Shown: positions 30,487-44,121, numbered from the stretch's first letter. The stretch is DNA of 64,000 nucleotides from Persicaria tinctoria (GCA_037127255.1 JBANSL010000004.1:90641648-90705647), one strand, 5' to 3'. Translations and numbers: made by a program. The notes: generated by a model not told the origin, from the letters alone.

Positions 30487-33400
30487 ATGTCTTCATCCCG
30501 CCGGCTTAACGGCCGATCGCCGCTGGTTAACCCCCAGCGTCAAATCACCGCCTTCTTCTCTAAATCCTCTAAATCCCAATCTCCTCCGTCTCTCCCCAAA
30601 CCTAGCCCTAACCCTAACCCTAACCCTAACCCAAAGATCTCTCACTCAAATTCCAAGCTCAACTTCACCGCCGTCACTAACCCTAACCCTAGCCATAGTC
30701 CGACCACGCCTTCTCCTCTGAATGGCCGATCGAAGTCCAAGTCCATCGTCACAAAGCCGCTGCTGGTGATCGGCGAACAGCCCTCCGCTCCTCCGTCCGC
30801 CGCAGCGGTCGAGAATGATAAGGTATCGTACGGAGACGAGGTTGTGAACAGGAGAATTAGGGTTTACTGGCCGCTGGATAAGAGCTGGTACGAAGGATGT
30901 GTGAAATCGTTCAATAAGGTGTTGGCTAAGCATCTGGTTGAGTACGACGATCAAGAGGAGGAGTTGCTGGATCTCTCGAAGGAGAAGATCGAGTGGCTGG
31001 AGGGCTCTGTGAAGAAATTTAGACGGCTGAGAAGAGTTCTGGTGGTCAATGAGGACGAAGAGGAGGATAAAGGGGTTGAAGAGGATGATTCGGCGGATGA
31101 GGATTGGTGTAAAAGTGCAGCAGCGGAGGAGGTTGAGGATTGCTTGGAGGACATGGATTTGGATGTCGAAGAAGATGTGTCCAGTTTGAAAAAGAAGAGT
31201 GCAAATTTGGGGACAAAGAAGAGGAAGGCAGGTGGACAAGAGAAGGTCGGTTTAGCTAAGAAACTGAAAGGAGGCGACACTGGAAATTTGGCAGAGACTA
31301 CGAATAAAAGCTCCTGTAAGTGATGAATTTCACAACCATGGCCTTTCAGATCAATAACTTGCGATGCTTTTATTAGAATTCTGGTATTAAGCATGTCCTT
31401 CAAAATTTGATTTGTTCTTTTAATAAATGTTTATTGGCTGGCAATGTAATTTGTCCGAATTTGTTTGTATTTCGTTTGTGAAACTGATACTGGAATAAAA
31501 TGTTTGATTCATTCATGATGAGGTTGCTGCTGATGTGTTTAATCCAATTGTTTAGTTTCAAATGTCTTCTGTGGTAGTTATTGAATGTACGAACTCTGCG
31601 TCATTCCCCTTCCATTAACACCCATAGTTATAATATTGCTTTGGATTGGTTAATAACCAACTACTCGTGTGGTTTTGGAGCATTGTACATAATATGTTGC
31701 CCTTGTACCCTAAGCATAGATTATAATGAATTGAGTCGTGCTAATTGGTATTTTATTATTCTTTGGATCATTTGGCATGCTGCCTTTGTTCCCTTTCCTT
31801 TTTTTTTATTCGCTATTGTATGACTTATGTGTCTTTCTCAGTTTATATAGACTGAAAGTTTATAGCAGACATTCTTGTTGTTGGTGTCTTTTGATGCTTG
31901 ACCAAGTTGACCCTATTTTCCTTTTCCTATAGATGAGATGTTACCTGCTGCCATTGTGAATGGAATAAATAATGATTCAGCTGAAAGGTTTGGCACCCGC
32001 GAGGCAGAAAAGATGCCATTTCTCGGAAAGTATGCTTTTACGTAGTCTTGAACTCTCGATTAATTTGTGTCATCTTAGCTTTGCTTGTTGTCTCTCTTGT
32101 GTAACCTGCATTTTGACTGGCTGTTAGTTTATTCTAAAATTGCTTTGTCTCCTTGAGCTAGAGATCGAAGAGATGCTAACAAGAGACGCCCTGGCGATGA
32201 GAATTATGATCCAAGAACTCTTTATTTACCTCCTAATTTTGTCAAGGGCTTAACAGGTGGCCAGGTACCAGTTGCATCCTCCAATATATCTTTGATTATT
32301 GTCCTTGGTGATGAATATTGTTCACCATGCTGTACCCCCCTATTGTTTTGCAGAGACAGTGGTGGGAGTTCAAGTCCAAACACATGGATAAAGTTCTATT
32401 TTTCAAGGTTATGATATCATACATTGCAAGCACCTTTATATTTTGCTCTATTTTTTAAGAATAATTCTAACCATACAAAAACTGATACCATTTAATTTGC
32501 ACTGCTACAGATGGGAAAATTTTATGAACTTTTTGAGATGGATGCGCATGTTGGAGTGAAAGAACTGGACTTGCAGTATATGAAGGTGAATAACACACAT
32601 TATAGTTGACTTCCAGCTTCCTTTTTTTTTATTCTTCACGAGCCTCTAAGAGGAAAAAGCTGAAGAGAAAGATTTATTGCTTGATTACATTCCAGACTTT
32701 GTTGCAAACATTCGTGGCTTATCATATCTAAAATGGCATCTCAAATTTATTTTAGGGAGAACAACCTCATGGTGGATTCCCAGAGAAGAATTTTTCAATA
32801 AATGTGGAGAAGCTGGCAAGAAAGGTTACCCATCAATATTCTTTGCATTTGCTTTACCTGCTGTCTCTTTGAACCTGTACTGTAATTTTTTATCCCTGGT
32901 GAAACAGGGTTATCGAGTACTTGTAGTGGAGCAAACAGAAACCCCTGACCAACTTGAGGTTCGTCGCAAGAAAGAAGGTTCAAAAGACAAGGTTTGTTTC
33001 AAATGAAAAATATCAGTTATGGCTTTGTTTTATCAACTTAAACAGTAACTTAGTATCACTTCCTTTTTTTTTTTGGTAAATGGTGATTGCTAGCTGTAAT
33101 AATGAAGTGTTATGATCAAGACCATATAGAAAGATTTAAATGTTTCTTTTAAGTTGTTTGCTAAGATTATGAGAACCTTGTGCTGAAAATGAGTTGGTTA
33201 ATTGTTAAAATTATGAGAAGCTTGCTGGCGCACAATTGAAAGAGCTGGTTAAGTGATATGAAGAAAGTGGCATCACTTAAGCAAGCACATTCTATACTTG
33301 CATATTGTTAAATAGACTTATTTTTTTCTGGTTACTTTATGCTTGCAAGTTGCAATAAGTGCTTATTCGGAAGTTCTTGTGAAAGCTGGATGCCAGTTTG

Positions 33401-36400
33401 ACATATTTTATATTTGAATTAGGTTGTGAAGCGTGAAATATGTGCTGTTATCACCAAAGGTACATTGACAGAAGGGGAGATGATGTATGCCAATCCAGAT
33501 GCTTCTTATATCATGGCAATAACTGAGAGTAATCCTACACCTCCAGACCAGAAAGAAAAGCGTGTTTACGGTATTTGTGTTGTTGATGTTGCCACAAGTA
33601 GAATTATGATTGGACAGGTATCTTATGCAAACTGATACTTTCTCTGATATTTCTTCTTTATACTTGGCAGATTTCCATGACAAGTTTTCTACATCAAACT
33701 AAACATTGATTATATTTCATTTAAATATAGAATTTTCCAGTAATATGAACTGAATGGATAAATTTCCAGGATTATAAAGCTCATATTGTGATAAAATATT
33801 GCTTTGTAATTCTTCACTTTTCTTTCACTATCCAAACAATGCATGACAGTAGCAATTTTAGAATAATATTTTGGTTGGGACATTCTTCTTTCAGTACCAA
33901 TCATGCAACAAAGTGTTTTTAATATAAACTATTTCTGATTATTGTCAAGTGATAAATCTTCTAAACTGTTTATGTTTAATCCAATCATTGCAGCTGCAAT
34001 TTTAGAATAATATTTTGCCTGGAGTTTGTTAAGCATGAGCTTCCTTTCTTTACTTCCAGATTGAAGATGATGCAGAGAGCAGCACATTGTGTTGCATATT
34101 GTCTGAAATGAGGCCAGTTGAAATCGTAAAACCAATTAAACAGCTTAGTCCAGAAACTGAAAAGGTGCTTACAAGATATACAAGGAATCCTCTAGTTAAT
34201 GAGCTACTTCCTGGTTCAGAGTTCTGGGATGCCAATAAAACTGTCGAGGAACTCAAAAGATTTTACAGTAACAATAGGAATACATTGACTCTGACAGCTG
34301 AAAAATGCTTACCAGATGCTTTGGAGGAGCTCCTGGATATGTCTGAAAGTGGCAGTTTTGCTTTGTCAGCTCTGGGAGGTGTTCTTTTCTATCTAAGGCA
34401 GGCATTTCTTGATGAAGCATTGCTCAGATATGCGAAATACGAATTACTTCCATGTACTGGGTTTAAGGATGTTTTTGTGAAACCTTATATGGTACTAGAT
34501 GCTCCTGCACTAGAAAATTTGGAGATATTTGAGAACAGCAGGAATGGAGATTCTACAGGGTATGTTTTTTTTCCAAAAAAATGTTTATTGGTATCAACAC
34601 TTCACATTTTCATGTAAATTTAACACTGTTTCCTGATTTTGAAGGACTCTATATGCTCGTCTCAATCACTGTGCGACAGCATCTGGGAAGAGGTTACTTA
34701 AATCATGGCTTGCTAGACCACTGTATCATTCAGGATTAATTAAGGAGCGGCAGGATGCTGTAGCTTCATTCAAGGTTTATTTCATTCCTTATTACTTAGT
34801 GACTAGTATAGATGATATTCAGTTCTGAAATGTTTCTTTGATGTAGCTGTGTGGATTCTCCCATTGTTTACTACTTAAGATTCTCTGTTCCCTTCAACAA
34901 CTTGGTCCCAACTAGGAAGTTACAATTTTTTCCCCTTTATTGTTCTTAGCAACTTTACATGCTCTGATCTGTAACTGTAATGCATATTACTGTGATAGTT
35001 TGGATAGAACTGTATAGATGATATTCAGTTCTGAAATGTTTCTTTGATGTAGCTGTGTGGATTCTCCCATTGTTTACTACTTAAGATTCTCTGTTCCCTT
35101 CAACAACTTGGTCCCAACTAGGAAGTTACAATTTTTTCCCCTTTATTGTTCTTAGCAACTTTACATGCTCTGATCTGTAACTGTAATGCATATTACTGTG
35201 ATAGTTTGGATAGAACTGCTTTTTTGTACGAAGATTCTCTCCTATCCTAGTTCACCTTAATTGTAGAAAGTTAAATTTCATCATGCTAATTTTGAGCTTG
35301 ATGTTTAAAATTTTGGCTAACTAATCAGGTGCCTTACTTAGCACTTGTCAGAATCCAGGTGGCTTGATATTTCAATAACCATTAACTTTTTGTCTGATTC
35401 AGTGAATCTGCACCACATGCTTAATAGAATTGCTGAAATTTTTACAGATGCAACATTTTAATTTTGTTTCTCTAGTGCTTCCAGGAAATTCCATCTTTTC
35501 TGTTTTGTATTTTCATGATTATTAGAACCAAGTGTAAATACTAAAATATATGGTACAACAGTTTTCTTGATCATCTCTTTTGCATGCTGCAATTTCGCAG
35601 GATACCACCAAAACCTACTTTTAAATTGTCATGTGTCTTTGGTGTAAGAACTTTCCTTGAGTAATAGTTATTGGTGCTTTATGATTTGCAGGATAGAAAT
35701 AACTTACCACTTGCTCTAGAGTTCCGGAAAGCGCTTTCCAAGTTGCCTGATGTGGAGCGTTTACTCACACGCTTGTATGCTAGCAGGCAAGCAACCAAAA
35801 CAAGCTGTAGATGTTTGTGGCCCAACTCAACTCTTTAGTGAAAGCTTGCTTATGTTTCACTTTTCATGTCAATGCAGTGAAGCAAATGGAAGGCATGCAA
35901 ATAAGGTTGTTCTGTATGAAGATGCTTCAAAGAAACAGCTTCAAGAATTTATTTCAACTCTGCGCGGTTGTGATTTGATATCCCAAGCATGTTCTTCCCT
36001 GGGTTCCATTTTGAATAATACAGATTCAGCACTGTTGCATCGTCTCTTGGTTCCTGGTATGACTTCCAGCTTCTTTCGATTAACATATCATGCAGTAGTT
36101 GCTTTTGTTTGGACAGCCATTAATCATTTTTGCGACTAATTGTATGCAGGTGAAGGTTTTCCTGACATTGTCCCAGTTCTGAAGTATTTTAAGGATGCTT
36201 TTGATTGGGTTGAGGCCAACAATACAGGGCGTGTAATTCCCTGTGAAGGAGTTGATTTGGAATATGATTCCGCATACCAGAGAATCACTGAATATGAAGA
36301 CATGTTGAAGAAACATTTGAAGGAACAACGCAAAATACTTGGGAGTTCATCAGTAAGATGCTACTCAGAACATCTATCTTTGAATGTCTGCTTTCCTCTT

Positions 36401-39057
36401 TGTTTCCTCCCTGAGGCTCGTTAACTCCTCTCTGGACATTTTTGCAGATAAATTATGTTACAGTTGGAAAAGAAGCATACCTTCTAGAAATGCCAGAAGC
36501 ATTAGGTGAGAACATTCCTGAAGAGTATGAGCTAGTGTCATCTAAAAAGGTACTAACAGCTGCAGATTTGCTGCAAATCTTTTATTTATTACATTATTCT
36601 TTTAAAAGGCAAAGCCAGCTTCAACAACTCACGCATATTTATCAAGCTATCAACATCAGGAAATTGAAGATTGATCGGGGACAATGTCTCGTCCATTATC
36701 ATTCTACTTTTATTGTACTGTACACTTATTCCAAGTTGATATGCAGGGCTTCTATAGATACTGGACTCCACTTATCAAGGAAATGTTAGGAGAGCTGTCA
36801 CATGCTGAGTCTGAAAAAGAAGCTAGGCTAAAATGCATCTTGCAGAAATTGGTTCAAAGTTTTTGTGAGCATCACATGAAGTGGAAACATTTGGTTTCTG
36901 CAGTTGCAGGTAGTATTTAGCTCACATTTATATTAATTTTTTTTTTTTAATCTCCTCATACTTCATAATCTCATGGGTGATCTTTGTTGCACTCTTCTTT
37001 AACCAGACATCACAACAGTTGTCTTGTTTGCTTTCCTGCTCTCATGTCTAAGCTAATGATTGTAACAGTTATCTGTCTTTACCTTGTGATTTTCTGTTGT
37101 AAGCTTATATTTGAAATTATACAGAGTCCTAACTTGGTTTGTTCAATGTTGCAGAACTTGATGTTTTGATCAGTTTAGCGATTGCTAGTGACTACTATGA
37201 AGGATCAACATGCCGTCCAATTATTTCAGATGATTTCAATCCAAATGAAGTTCCATGTTTGACTGCTAAAAGCTTAGGGCATCCTATACTCATGAGCGAG
37301 TCACTAGGAAAAGGATCCTTTGTCCCGAATGACATCACCATTGGTGGTTCTGGTCATGCTAGCTTCATCCTTCTAACTGGTCCAAATATGGGAGGAAAGT
37401 CAACTCTTCTTCGTCAAGTTTGCATAGCTGTAGTGTTGGCTCAGGTTAGAGATCATCTCACCTCAATTTGTGTACGTACCTGTTTGTATTAAAGGATTAA
37501 AATGTGCTTATTACTGTTCTTTTCTAGATTGGAGCCGATGTTCCTGCAGAACGTTTTGTGTTGTCCCTTGTTGACCGCATTTTTGTGCGAATGGGTGCGA
37601 AAGATCATATTTTGGCTGGTCAAAGTACATTTTTGACAGAACTTACAGAAACTGCATCAATGCTGGTATGATTTATTATGGGTTGATATTTAGTTTTCCT
37701 GGAGAAGTTTAAGTTCTGTTTTCAATGACATAAAAGGTGAATTTACTACAAGGTTTGGATTGGCTGAAAAGCAAGCGGATTGACAGTTGGTCAGTAGAAA
37801 CTAACATGTTTAGATCAGATGAGATGTGAGACCACTCCCTCCACCTAAAAGAAATAGAAGAGAAATGAGATGAGAAGGGAATAAATAATTGATCTGCAAT
37901 GAAGTTCATGCATCTTTTTTCTGTTGAATCTTAGCCGTCGCTAACATTTTACCTTGAATAATTGAAAATTGTAGTTTCAATTTTCCATTTAAACAACCCT
38001 ATAATGATGCATTAACCACTCACAAGTTAGTTTTCCGTGGTTAATGTAGACTTGTGCAACCCGTCATTCTTTGGTGGCCTTAGATGAGCTTGGACGTGGC
38101 ACTTCAACTTCAGATGGCCAAGCCATTGCGTAAGTGTCTTATTAGATGCCTGATTAGTTTATATCATCACTCCAGATTCATTTATATTCTAAAGCAGGGC
38201 CTTTCGTTCCCATTCTATAATGTTTTGTGTTTCCTTACACAGGGAATCAGTTCTTGAACATTGTGTGCGCAAAGTAAAATGTCGAGGGATGTTCTCTACC
38301 CACTATCACAGACTGGCAGTTGATTACAAGAGAGATCCTTCAGTAAGCCATTCTTCTACTTACACAAAATTTTCAAAGAGAAGCATTTGATTTTATGATT
38401 TCATCGACTTCGGTATTATCCTATCTGATTTAAATTTCCTTTTTGTTTTGTATAGGTCGCCCTGTGCCATATGGCATGCCAAGTAGGAGCTGGGGTTGAT
38501 GGTGTGGAAGAAGTTACATTCCTTTACAAGCTGATGACAGGTTCATGCCCTAAAAGCTATGGTGTCAATGTTGCTCGTCTGGCAGGTATATTTTTATCTT
38601 GTTACAGGTTTCTGTATTGGCTGGAGCACAGGCACGATTGATAAGTTTTAGTTTGACTGGTTATATATATTAGATGTTGATAAATATTATCTGCTTGGTT
38701 TTCATCGGGGTACCAGAGTTAGATTTTGAAACATTATTAGAATCTGGATTATTTCCATTGTTATTTACATTCTGTGGCAAACAATCCCCTTATAGCAGCA
38801 AGACTGACCAATTTGAATTTATTACAGGAATTCCTGATTCCATACTTCACAAAGCAGCTGACAGGTCAAGAGAATTTGAGGCTGAATATGGTAAATGTAG
38901 AAAGGCTTCTAACGAAAAATCTCACGTCCATGCTTCTGGGAAAGAGATGTCTATTTATATCCAGGAGTTAATTAATTTTGGTGGAGATACACACGCAAGC
39001 ATTGCATCGCTTAGTCAGCTTCAAAAGCGGGTCATGAATCTTCTCAAACAGCATTAG
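30487..39057 (+). CDS. MSH6: MSH6, MutS homologue 6 of DNA mismatch repair (1,281 aa)
   Basis: 21 exons: 30487-31315, 31933-32029, 32162-32264, 32354-32407, 32511-32585, 32756-32824, 32908-32991, 33423-33617, 34060-34559, 34645-34774, 35692-35786, 35878-36056, 36150-36352, 36448-36549, 36747-36909, 37155-37444, 37528-37665, 38050-38129, 38243-38342, 38456-38585, 38828-39057. The joined frame is open. Domains: PCNA-binding PIP box QRQITAFF (17-24), plant-type Tudor (about 113-165, YGDEVVNRRIRVYWP), mismatch-binding F-Y-E (365-367 in GKFYELFE), MutS lever/clamp, Walker A GPNMGGKS (1035-1042), Walker B LVALDELGRG (about 1110-1119), then FSTHYH. It pairs with MSH2 as MutS-alpha to detect mismatches and 1-2-nt loops in the nucleus. 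Intron 11 uses GC-AG. Near the 1,324 aa of Arabidopsis MSH6; no damage seen. Confidence 0.97.
30602..30690 (+). repeat. CCCTAA hexamer repeats within MSH6 exon 1
   Basis: Four to five perfect CCCTAA units at 30608-30634 and a shorter run at about 30680-30694 encode Asn-Pro dipeptide repeats in the disordered linker between PIP box and Tudor domain. The unit matches the TTAGGG-type telomere hexamer, not the common plant TTTAGGG heptamer. Confidence 0.8.
34806..35217 (+). repeat. 206-bp tandem duplication in MSH6 intron 10
   Basis: Copies 34806-35011 and 35012-35217 appear identical and head to tail. They lie wholly inside the intron (34775-35691), so splicing signals are untouched. Confidence 0.9.
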
Positions 39058-39690
39058 TCTTCTTCCCCAGCCAAGTCTCGAGGGATTTCAACAGTTAAGG
39101 TCCTATCTATTCGGCTGCTTTTGGTAACCACCGCTTGACTAAAACTACACTTCGCTGGTTAGTTGTTGCTAGATGTTGACACTTCAGAACAGATAATTCA
39201 ACTACCGGGCATCAGGTAATGCACATAGATTTGACGGGGAGATCCCAGATTTTGTACTCACTGGGCCTATCCCACATGTACATAATGTGTTCACCTTTCT
39301 GTGTCTATTAAACTAATTGCAATGTCAATGTGTAAAATGCCCTCTGATTTTGATTGACAAGAAACCTGATTTGGTGGCCCTCATCTGTCAAGATTTTACT
39401 TTTAGTTTGAAATTACTTGCTTCAGTTTTCAAGATCACATTTGGTGTCACCTAGAAAATGGCTGTTGTTGATAAAGCAGTTGGAGGGTTGCTCTAGAAGA
39501 CATTCCATGTCATGGATATGGTTGCTGAGTTACAACTAACAATCTTGTATACAATCAGAATGACTTTTATTTATTTTTCTTTATCAACTGTTAACATGTA
39601 TATTGTTTCCTCGTCTATACACTATAAAGTTATTATAGCCAAATCAAGAATGAAAGGAGAAAAAAAGAACTGCACTTCTTCTTGAGTATA
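39058..39690. other. Convergent 3' region between MSH6 and the RING-CH gene
   Basis: Holds both 3' UTRs. No further gene seen. Confidence 0.55.
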
Positions 39691-41616
39691 TCATTGAGAC
39701 GGGATCTCTACTGTGATGTGTAACCTCTGCTCGGCTTCATGGCCTCTGCTGTTGCGTCTTAGCAGACGAAGATGGTGGAGCTGTTGGAGATTGTTATACC
39801 TTCTGATGCTGTTTTGAACTCCAGTTATTGTCTGGATAATTATGTACATTGGGATGATGATTCCACATGATTTCAGAGCTATTATCTGCAAATTTGATTC
39901 AGCTTATGTTGGTCAGCACAAACAGGTCATGTGCTTCTTTCTAGTTCCCACAATGGTTCCAGATGAAGAGTGCTTACTGTTACAAGTGAAAACGGGTAGC
40001 TTCCGGCGTCTCCTGCAAGAACAGCTAACAGATGCCTCACCAACAACAGGGCTGTCAACTGCAAAACAAAGGTGTCTGGGATTAGCCAACTTTGAATTTG
40101 ATGATCTGTAACTGTAAGTAAGAAGTTGGGTTTTGATTAGATCATTAAGTATCTGCAATCAGGCATGCCTGTGCCTAACTGACACTGATAGATTTGAAGT
40201 TATCCATATAAGGCATGAGGGCCCTTCATTAAGTTACTTGAAATGGAAAGGCCTGGCCTTGTTTGGTAATGGATTTAGGCCACAAACCACATAAAGCATA
40301 GGGCTACGCCCACAACCAAATTTGGGTGGAAGGTAAAGGTTACCTTTTATAGTGTGTTTGCTACTTGCAAATAACTTGGACTAAAACAAGGAGTTTGTCA
40401 AATTGCTGGGTGAAATGAACGCATTAAATACTTTTGTAGGGACTTTGTGTTTGGGTTTGAAAAGGCTAAAGAAACTCACAATGATAGCAAGTGATTTGCA
40501 ATAAGACGCCATCCGATCGGCCGCCGAGCAATCTGGAAATTCAGCTTCAAGCAATGCAATTTCTTCATCTTCATCTTCTTCCCTGGGAATTTCCAAGCTC
40601 CCCCTGTTCAAAGGAATGATATTTCATTTAGCAATATTATAATATTTTTTAAATTAACACGTGTCAATATTTTAATAATTAATTTCTCTTGTTAAAACTG
40701 TTTTTTGCCTTTATAGAGAGGGTATAATAAGTCAAAATACCTGATGGTCACCACTTCCTCCATCACCTTGATCATCTTTGGAGTTGCAGTATATCCTGGT
40801 TTATATTCCTAAAAATATTAAAAGGTAAAAACAGATGTTTTAATTGCATCAAAATCCATTAGCTGAAAATCAAAGAAAAATATTTTATGGGCTTAAATGA
40901 AGATTGAAAAGTTGAAAACAGATAACTATGAATCAAACTTTCCCCAAAAGGGATAGAATCTTTGGTGGAGAAAAAGAAAAGGAGACTTGGGGTTTAAGGG
41001 AAAAAATCCCAATCAAACCTCAGAAATCAGGTTTTTGAAGACCCATATTGGAAGCAATTTAATATGAAGCCTCAATTTCAGGCAACATCAGGAAGAAGCC
41101 ATGAGTTAAAAATGAAAACAGAGCATGAATGGATGATTGATCAGAGAAAGTAAAGCAAACCCATTTGAAATTTCAAAAAACCCATTTCATTTCACAATCA
41201 AAGCTCTTAAATTTGACAGCGAAATTGAGAAAACAAATCATGGAATTTACAGAAACGTCAAAAAACAGGGGAGGCAAAGAAAACAAACCTGCAAACAGAT
41301 TTCACAAGTTATATTCCCCTTCTCATCACACCATCTCTGTATACATTCTCTGTGTGCAAACTGCAAAGGGTTTAATGAAACACAGCAAATCAGACAAGAA
41401 AGTTTGCAACTTTACACATAAATCTCTCTCAAAAGACAAACCCACAACATGAAAAGCAGTTTTCTTGTTGTTGGAATTCATGTTTACCTTGGCTGTTCCA
41501 GAGCAAGCACAAGGGGCTTCCAATTTCTCAGACCCTTGAAGCTCTTCATCATGGCAGATTCTGCAAGATGCAGCTGGTTGCAGATTTCCCACTAACACAA
41601 CAGTTTCTTCTTCCAT
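39691..41616 (-). CDS. RING-CH (RINGv) / DUF3675 membrane E3 ubiquitin ligase (222 aa)
   Basis: Six exons: 41616-41488, 41360-41289, 40808-40741, 40603-40480, 40058-39978 and 39885-39691. All introns are GT-AG and the joined frame is open. A C4HC3 RING-CH finger uses C18, C21, C36, C38, H46, C49, C62 and C65 ([31 protein letters not shown]). The DUF3675 region follows ([12 protein letters not shown] from residue 68, [14 protein letters not shown]). Two hydrophobic segments come next ([16 protein letters not shown] at about 132, then [20 protein letters not shown]). Family knowledge: these plant MARCH-like E3 ligases (PIT1/pitchoun-type) sit in membranes and ubiquitinate membrane cargo. Substrate unknown. 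Confidence 0.93.
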
Positions 41617-41730
41617 CCTGACAGCAATCCTCTATGTTCTTGATCCTTTTTCTTCTGAAAGATTCAATCTTTTTTTTTTTGTCAGCTGTTAGCTTTTGGT
41701 TTCCCTCTTTCTGAAGGGAGGTTTTGGAGT

Positions 41731-41737
41731 TTAAATA
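41731..41737 (-). promoter_or_regulatory. TATA-like box of the RING-CH gene
   Basis: Minus-strand CTATTTAAAC lies about 115 bp upstream of the ATG at 41616. Confidence 0.4.
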
Positions 41738-42004
41738 GGAGATGGAAAAATGGGAAAGCGTGGACTGATACCCTCTTAGGTACAAAGGCATCTCATCGGC
41801 CTTTTTATGGGGGGTCAAAATTAGGCCTTTTTTGCTTGGTTTGGATGTCATGGTTGTCTCATAGCTGGTGCAAATTAACAGCTTTTCCAGGACTTTTTGA
41901 GTCATTTTGTACTATTTAATTTTTAATCCATACCTAAGATCTTTCATCCCTAAAATTATTATGAGTATTATTTCCAATTAAAATATCCAAACTTTTTTAG
42001 AGGT

Positions 42005-42244
42005 TACTCCCTCCGTTTCCAAATAAATGAATTTTTACTATTCATGCACGTATTTTAAGGTGATAAAAATAATATAAAATATTAATTTTTTTTAATTTTT
42101 TTTTTGATAATCTCATACTTATTGATTTTAAGTATAATATTATTTAAAAAATTAATTAAAATTTTAATATTTTATATAATTTTTACCCTCTTAGAAGTAC
42201 GTGTTTGACTTGAAAAAGTCATTTATTTGGAAACGGAGGGAGTA
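42005..42244. mobile_element. Stowaway-like MITE (236 bp)
   Basis: The body is 42007-42242. Its ends, CTCCCTCCGTTTCCAAATAA and TTATTTGGAAACGGAGGGAG, are a perfect inverted repeat flanked by TA. AT-rich centre, no coding. Confidence 0.92.
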
Positions 42245-42998
42245 TTTGAGAATTTCATAAAATGTGAATAGGGACTAGAATGAGAAATGTTTCGAATCGG
42301 TTCCAAACCTTTTTATAGGTCATTTCATTTGAGACAGGTACGGAAACAATTTTTTTATTTTGGGTGGGTTGGGTAGGCTAAATATATATAGATAATTTTC
42401 ATTAATAAAATCCTTATTTTAATAAATAAACACATGATTTTTTTTATTAATTATTTTTTTTAAATCTATTTTTTAATTTATTAAAAAATAGAGCGGACCA
42501 TGGCCCCGTCTCTACATCCGTCTCTGATACGAGAATTTCATAAAATACGAATCGATACCTTAATTTTGATGTTTGGTAAGATTTAGGGAATGAATGATGG
42601 CTAATGGTTGGATAACGCCTACTCCTTTGGATTGTGATCAAATTGGTGATTGGGGAATGACTCATAACACGACTGATTAATTATGGTTCATGAATCCTTA
42701 GGAATGGTGCCAAATGAACCTTATATTACTTAAACCATAAGTTGTATATTTCAAAATTGATGTTATATGCTTCATATTTGTTTATACAGTTTATCTATTG
42801 TGTGTCTTAAAAATATAAAATAAACATATTTTACTCAAAAAAAAAATTTCTAAAAGAAAATAGATAAATCCTATAATTTAATTTAAAAATGGATGAATTG
42901 GGTATATTTAAGAAAAATGCTCACTTTATGAAATTCAATTCACATGGATGATCAAATTCACCAATAATAGAGTAAGCTAGCTAATGGTAAAACGGTTA

Positions 42999-43394
42999 AG
43001 GGTTCGTATGGGACGGGGTTAATAAACTGACTAAAATTATAAACAGGGTAAAAATTTATAAATTGTTGGTAAAAGTAGTTAAAAATTTATGAAAAAATAT
43101 AAACTCCGTATGGGGTGAAAAACAGTTTATTTATAAAAAATGGAGTTTATTTGGTTTTTATTAGGGGTATTGTGGTACTTTCAAACCAAATAAGATAAAA
43201 GAGAAGGGGTAAAATAGTAATTATGGAATATAAACCTCAAATATAAGCTTCAATCTGCAGCTTATTTATAAACCCTTTTTTTAACTGACTAAAGCTTATT
43301 TGTTGTTCTCATACACCGTTTAAACCCGTTTATTTTTTTAATAGCTAATAATTTCACACTTTTTAACCTGTTTATATGCAACCATACACACCCT
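42999..43394. mobile_element. hAT-like MITE candidate (396 bp)
   Basis: Imperfect 13-bp terminal inverted repeats: AGGGTTCGTATGG at the left, CCATACACACCCT at the right (two mismatches). AT-rich, non-coding interior. The expected 8-bp TSD is not visible, so the call is tentative. Confidence 0.45.
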
Positions 43395-43883
43395 AAGTAT
43401 TTGGTGGAAGTTTCTACAAAACGCGGCGTTCGGGGTGTATACCTCTCTTGGGAGGAGGACCTTGTTGACTATAATAGGGGGAGGTGGTTTCTTGGTAGGA
43501 ACTTGCTACAAGGGAATTATGATGGAGGGTGTGCGTGTCAACTCTCTTTCAAAAAGTCCAATCTTTTCATTTATTACATCTCATTGTATCTAATTAGACT
43601 AGTTTTGTAAGTACATTACACTTAATTAATTAGCTATATAATATCTCTATTGAGTAAAATAGGGTATTTATAGTGTAGTTTTTATTAACTAAAATTAAAG
43701 ATGCATTTTTTTTTATTATTTTGATGTTTGTTTTTACAATTGACCTTATAAAATAGGGTATGTTTTAGATGTGTAGTGAAATGATTAATAGAGAGAAATG
43801 TACTAATAATAGTCTAATAATGGACGAGTCATGACTCTTGGGTGGTGTTTATCCATCATTTAGCTTAATGAATTGTTGTTAAT

Positions 43884-44121
43884 TACTCCTTCCGTTCGGC
43901 AAAACTTGTCGTTTACTATTCACGCACGCTTTTTTAGAATGATAAAAACTATATAAAAATTTTATTTTTTAAAAAAAATTTCTTAACAAGTTTGTACTTA
44001 TTAATAATAACTACGAAATTGTTAAAAAAATTGTTAAAAAAATAGATATTTTATATAGTTTTTAGCTCCTAAAAAAGCGTACGTGAATAGTCAAAGGTCA
44101 AGTTTTGCCGAACAGAGAGTA
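43884..44121. mobile_element. Stowaway-like MITE, family 2, copy 1
   Basis: The body is 43886-44119 with TA flanks. Its ends, CTCCTTCCGTTCGGCAAAACTT and AAGTTTTGCCGAACAGAGAG, are inverted repeats with slight decay. It shares ends and interior (GTTTACTATTCACG, TTTTTAGAATGATAAAAACT) with 44791-45030. Confidence 0.88.

Noticed and set aside
30602..30634. Interstitial telomere site
   Set aside because: The CCCTAA units are in frame inside an intact exon and too few to mark a chromosome-end event.
30218..30721. 167-aa plus-strand ORF starting upstream of MSH6
   Set aside because: It overlaps MSH6 exon 1 in another frame, is proline-rich, and starts before the likely transcription start.
39842..40111. 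89-aa plus-strand ORF downstream of MSH6
   Set aside because: It runs antisense to exons 5-6 of the RING-CH gene, whose splice sites and domain are convincing.
41549..41905. 118-aa minus-strand ORF
   Set aside because: It overlaps the promoter, leader and exon 1 of the RING-CH gene in another frame; no domain.
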